Source: an uncultured delta proteobacterium (GTDB lineage: Bacteria; Desulfobacterota; WTBG01; CAIYCZ01; CAIRTM01). From it: a DNA stretch of 54,881 bases. The stretch spans positions 1 to 54,881 of the forward strand of contig CAIRTM010000084.1 of assembly GCA_903881505.1 (NCBI GenBank), written 5' to 3'. The notes below the pieces were generated by a model. The model did not search any database, was not told the origin of the DNA, and was given only the letters and a program-made list of their open reading frames with translations. The position numbers and the translations under genes were made by a program. Position 1 is the first letter of the stretch; every line of letters starts with the position of its first letter. Of this stretch, positions 53,386-54,881 are shown one piece after another.

Positions 53386-54762
53386 CTATACGGCTTCCTC
53401 GTACAGAAACGCCCTCAGCGCGCTGCCCTCTCCCGAGTGGCGGATCCTGCGAAGCGCGTTGGTTTCAATCTGCCTGATGCGCTCGCGGGAAAGCTGGAAT
53501 TTCTCTCCGATTTCCTCGAGCGTGTGCTCGGCCTCGCCGCCCACGCCGAAGCGCATGCGCAGGATGCTCTCATCGCGCTCCGAAAGCCCCTTGAGCAGAC
53601 GGTCGGTGATCTCGTTGAGCTGTGTGTCTTCAATCTGATCAAGCGCTGAAGCCGGCCCCCGGTCGGGGATGCACTCATGCAGGTTGCTGCCGTCATCGCT
53701 GAACGGGGTCTCAAGCGAAATGGGGTCCCTGGTCAGCTGCAGCGCGAAATACAGGTTGCCGGAATCATGCAGCGCCTCTTCGGCGATATCGACCCGGGAG
53801 GATTCATCGGTCGTGCTGCGCAGCAGCTTCTTGATCTTTTCGTTAATGTAAATCGGCACGCGTATCGTCGATGACTTTTCTTCGATGGCCCGGATAACGG
53901 TCTGCCTGATCCACCAGCTGGCATACGTGCTGAGCCGATTGCCCAGGCGGTAGTCGAATTTTTCAATCGCCCGTATGAGGCCGATATTGCCTTCCTGGAT
54001 CAGGTCAGGCAGCGTCAGGCCGCGGTTGCCGTATTTTTTTGCAATGCCCACGACAAGTCGCAGATTAGAGCTGATCAGCCGCTCTTTTGCCTGCTGGGAG
54101 GCTGCACTGGCCTCACGGTAACGCTTCAAAAGCGCAATAAGCGCAGGCCGCACGCCTGTTTTAACGCGGGGCTTCATGCAGTGATACAGGCCGCGCACGG
54201 CGCCGGTCCGGTACAGCTTCACCAGGTCTATTGCCCGGCACTGCTGTTCGAGCTCGGCGGCGAGCTGATGCTGCTGTGCCGTGAGTTTCTTTTTCATATA
54301 GGCGCTTGTGCCGGGCTGCGAGGCCCGCGCGGCAAGATCGCTGACCGCGGATGCGCCTGCGCTGACCCTTGACATCATGTCAATGAGCGCACGGGAGGCT
54401 TCACTGAGCGGACCATCGGGAGCCGCGTTCCTGCCGGGTTCAGTCTGCCTGTGGTCCAGGCAGGGATCAAGCAGCTTCACCCACCGCTGCAGCAGTTCTG
54501 CTTTTGCGGATTCAGACTCATGATAGACCCGTGCTAAACCGTATTCCTCTTCGCGGCTCAAAATAGGCCAGTTCTTGACCTCATTGAGGTATGCATAGAC
54601 AACGTTGCACCCCGAGGATTTATGCCCAGCTGAGCCGGATTCATGCCTTGTTTCGCATTCATCCTCGTCCGCATAGTCCTCAAGGTCCTCGGCTGCTGCC
54701 AGGCTCAGGCCCGCTTCCTCAAGTTCTTCGCTTTCCATTGTCCCCTGATATTCGCTGTCCAT
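53386..54762 (-). CDS. Group-2 sigma-70 factor (RpoD/RpoS-like)
   Basis: The 458-residue protein has an acidic N-terminus, region 1.2 (VVYAYLNEVKNWPILSREEEYGLA), an insert of about 120 residues, region 2 (LISSNLRLVVGIAKKYGNRG, LPDLIQEGNIGLIRAIEKFDYRLG, YASWWIRQTVIRAI), region 3 (RVPIYINEKIKKL) and region 4 (TLEEIGEKFQLSRERIRQIE). Region 1.1 of a housekeeping sigma appears absent, so it is more likely an alternative sigma near RpoS. It should recruit RNA polymerase to consensus-like promoters. The start at 54762 precedes the acidic stretch. Confidence 0.88.
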   Translation of the reverse strand: MDSEYQGTMESEELEEAGLSLAAAEDLEDYADEDECETRHESGSAGHKSSGCNVVYAYLNEVKNWPILSREEEYGLARVYHESESAKAELLQRWVKLLDPCLDHRQTEPGRNAAPDGPLSEASRALIDMMSRVSAGASAVSDLAARASQPGTSAYMKKKLTAQQHQLAAELEQQCRAIDLVKLYRTGAVRGLYHCMKPRVKTGVRPALIALLKRYREASAASQQAKERLISSNLRLVVGIAKKYGNRGLTLPDLIQEGNIGLIRAIEKFDYRLGNRLSTYASWWIRQTVIRAIEEKSSTIRVPIYINEKIKKLLRSTTDESSRVDIAEEALHDSGNLYFALQLTRDPISLETPFSDDGSNLHECIPDRGPASALDQIEDTQLNEITDRLLKGLSERDESILRMRFGVGGEAEHTLEEIGEKFQLSRERIRQIETNALRRIRHSGEGSALRAFLYEEAV

Positions 54763-54797
54763 ATCGTTTGCCCCGGATATGTTGGTATTTGATTTAA

Positions 54798-54825
54798 AAA
54801 ATATACAACGAACATGCCAAGTCAA
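54798..54825 (-). promoter_or_regulatory. Possible promoter of the sigma factor gene
   Basis: On the minus strand TTGACT (54820-54825) and TATTTT (54798-54803) are separated by 16 nt. The inverted-repeat arm 54810-54820 lies between and over these boxes. Confidence 0.4.
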
Positions 54826-54879
54826 TTATTGAAGCAAAAAAATTAAAAAATAAAGGTAAAACAAAAAATTGGCATGTTC
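54810..54879. promoter_or_regulatory. 11-bp inverted repeat around the sigma gene promoter
   Basis: GAACATGCCAA (54810-54820) and its exact complement TTGGCATGTTC (54869-54879) are 59 bp apart centre to centre in an A-rich stretch. The inner copy overlaps the possible promoter. The window ends two bases later, so further copies may lie beyond. Confidence 0.65.
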
Positions 54880-54881
54880 CC

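Overview
The window looks like a chromosomal segment of a GC-rich, Gram-negative, probably strictly anaerobic bacterium, most likely Desulfobacterota (the former Deltaproteobacteria). The main pointers are HdrD/GlpC-type Fe-S proteins paired with flavoproteins, an HdrE/NarI-like membrane subunit, four p-cresol-methylhydroxylase-like flavoproteins, a cluster-type LarE, and an in-frame UGA that reads as selenocysteine. No phage genes, insertion sequences, CRISPR array or rRNA were seen. The taxonomic call is inference; no marker gene was searched.

Layout. Positions 1-9300 hold the 3' part of a DUF1573 protein with a candidate selenocysteine, larE, a greA operon with a promoter and leader terminator, a PAS-GGDEF cyclase, a DUF1846 protein, an alpha/beta hydrolase and a panE-like gene. 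Positions 9500-25900 are mostly housekeeping: a radical-SAM/DUF2344 fusion followed by RNase G, an aspartic protease, a histidine kinase, a nitroreductase, tmk-holB-ricT-pgsA, ilvD, mutS2, a periplasmic PPIase, a thioesterase and the initiator tRNA. At 26378 lies a 56-residue protein made almost wholly of Lys-Lys pentapeptide repeats.

Positions 26889-35737 are a minus-strand oxidation island: four FAD-linked oxidases, an HdrD-like Fe-S protein, an amidohydrolase and an SCP2-like protein. A terminator splits it into two transcripts. It probably oxidises an aromatic or other hydroxylated compound and passes electrons through Fe-S clusters.

Positions 38720-46423 hold an apparently single eight-gene minus-strand operon: a BPL_N/amidotransferase-like protein, an HdrE/NarI-like membrane subunit, an HdrD-like Fe-S protein, an SsuBC/TauBC-like ABC permease and ATPase, then a radical SAM enzyme, a GNAT and a PurM-like protein. 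The last three resemble NitD, NitE and NitF of the Nit1C (sll0783-0789) cluster, but no nitrilase is present. This is the best candidate in the window for an undescribed system.

Positions 46957-51401 hold a small biosynthetic cluster: a free-standing adenylation enzyme, a carrier-thioesterase with a cysteine nucleophile, an O-methyltransferase and a ThuA-like protein. It is bracketed by two imperfect direct repeats (57 of 62 bases identical). The right end has a second methyltransferase, a low-GC zinc-ribbon/DUF2007 gene and a group-2 sigma-70 factor whose promoter carries half of a perfect 11-bp inverted repeat.
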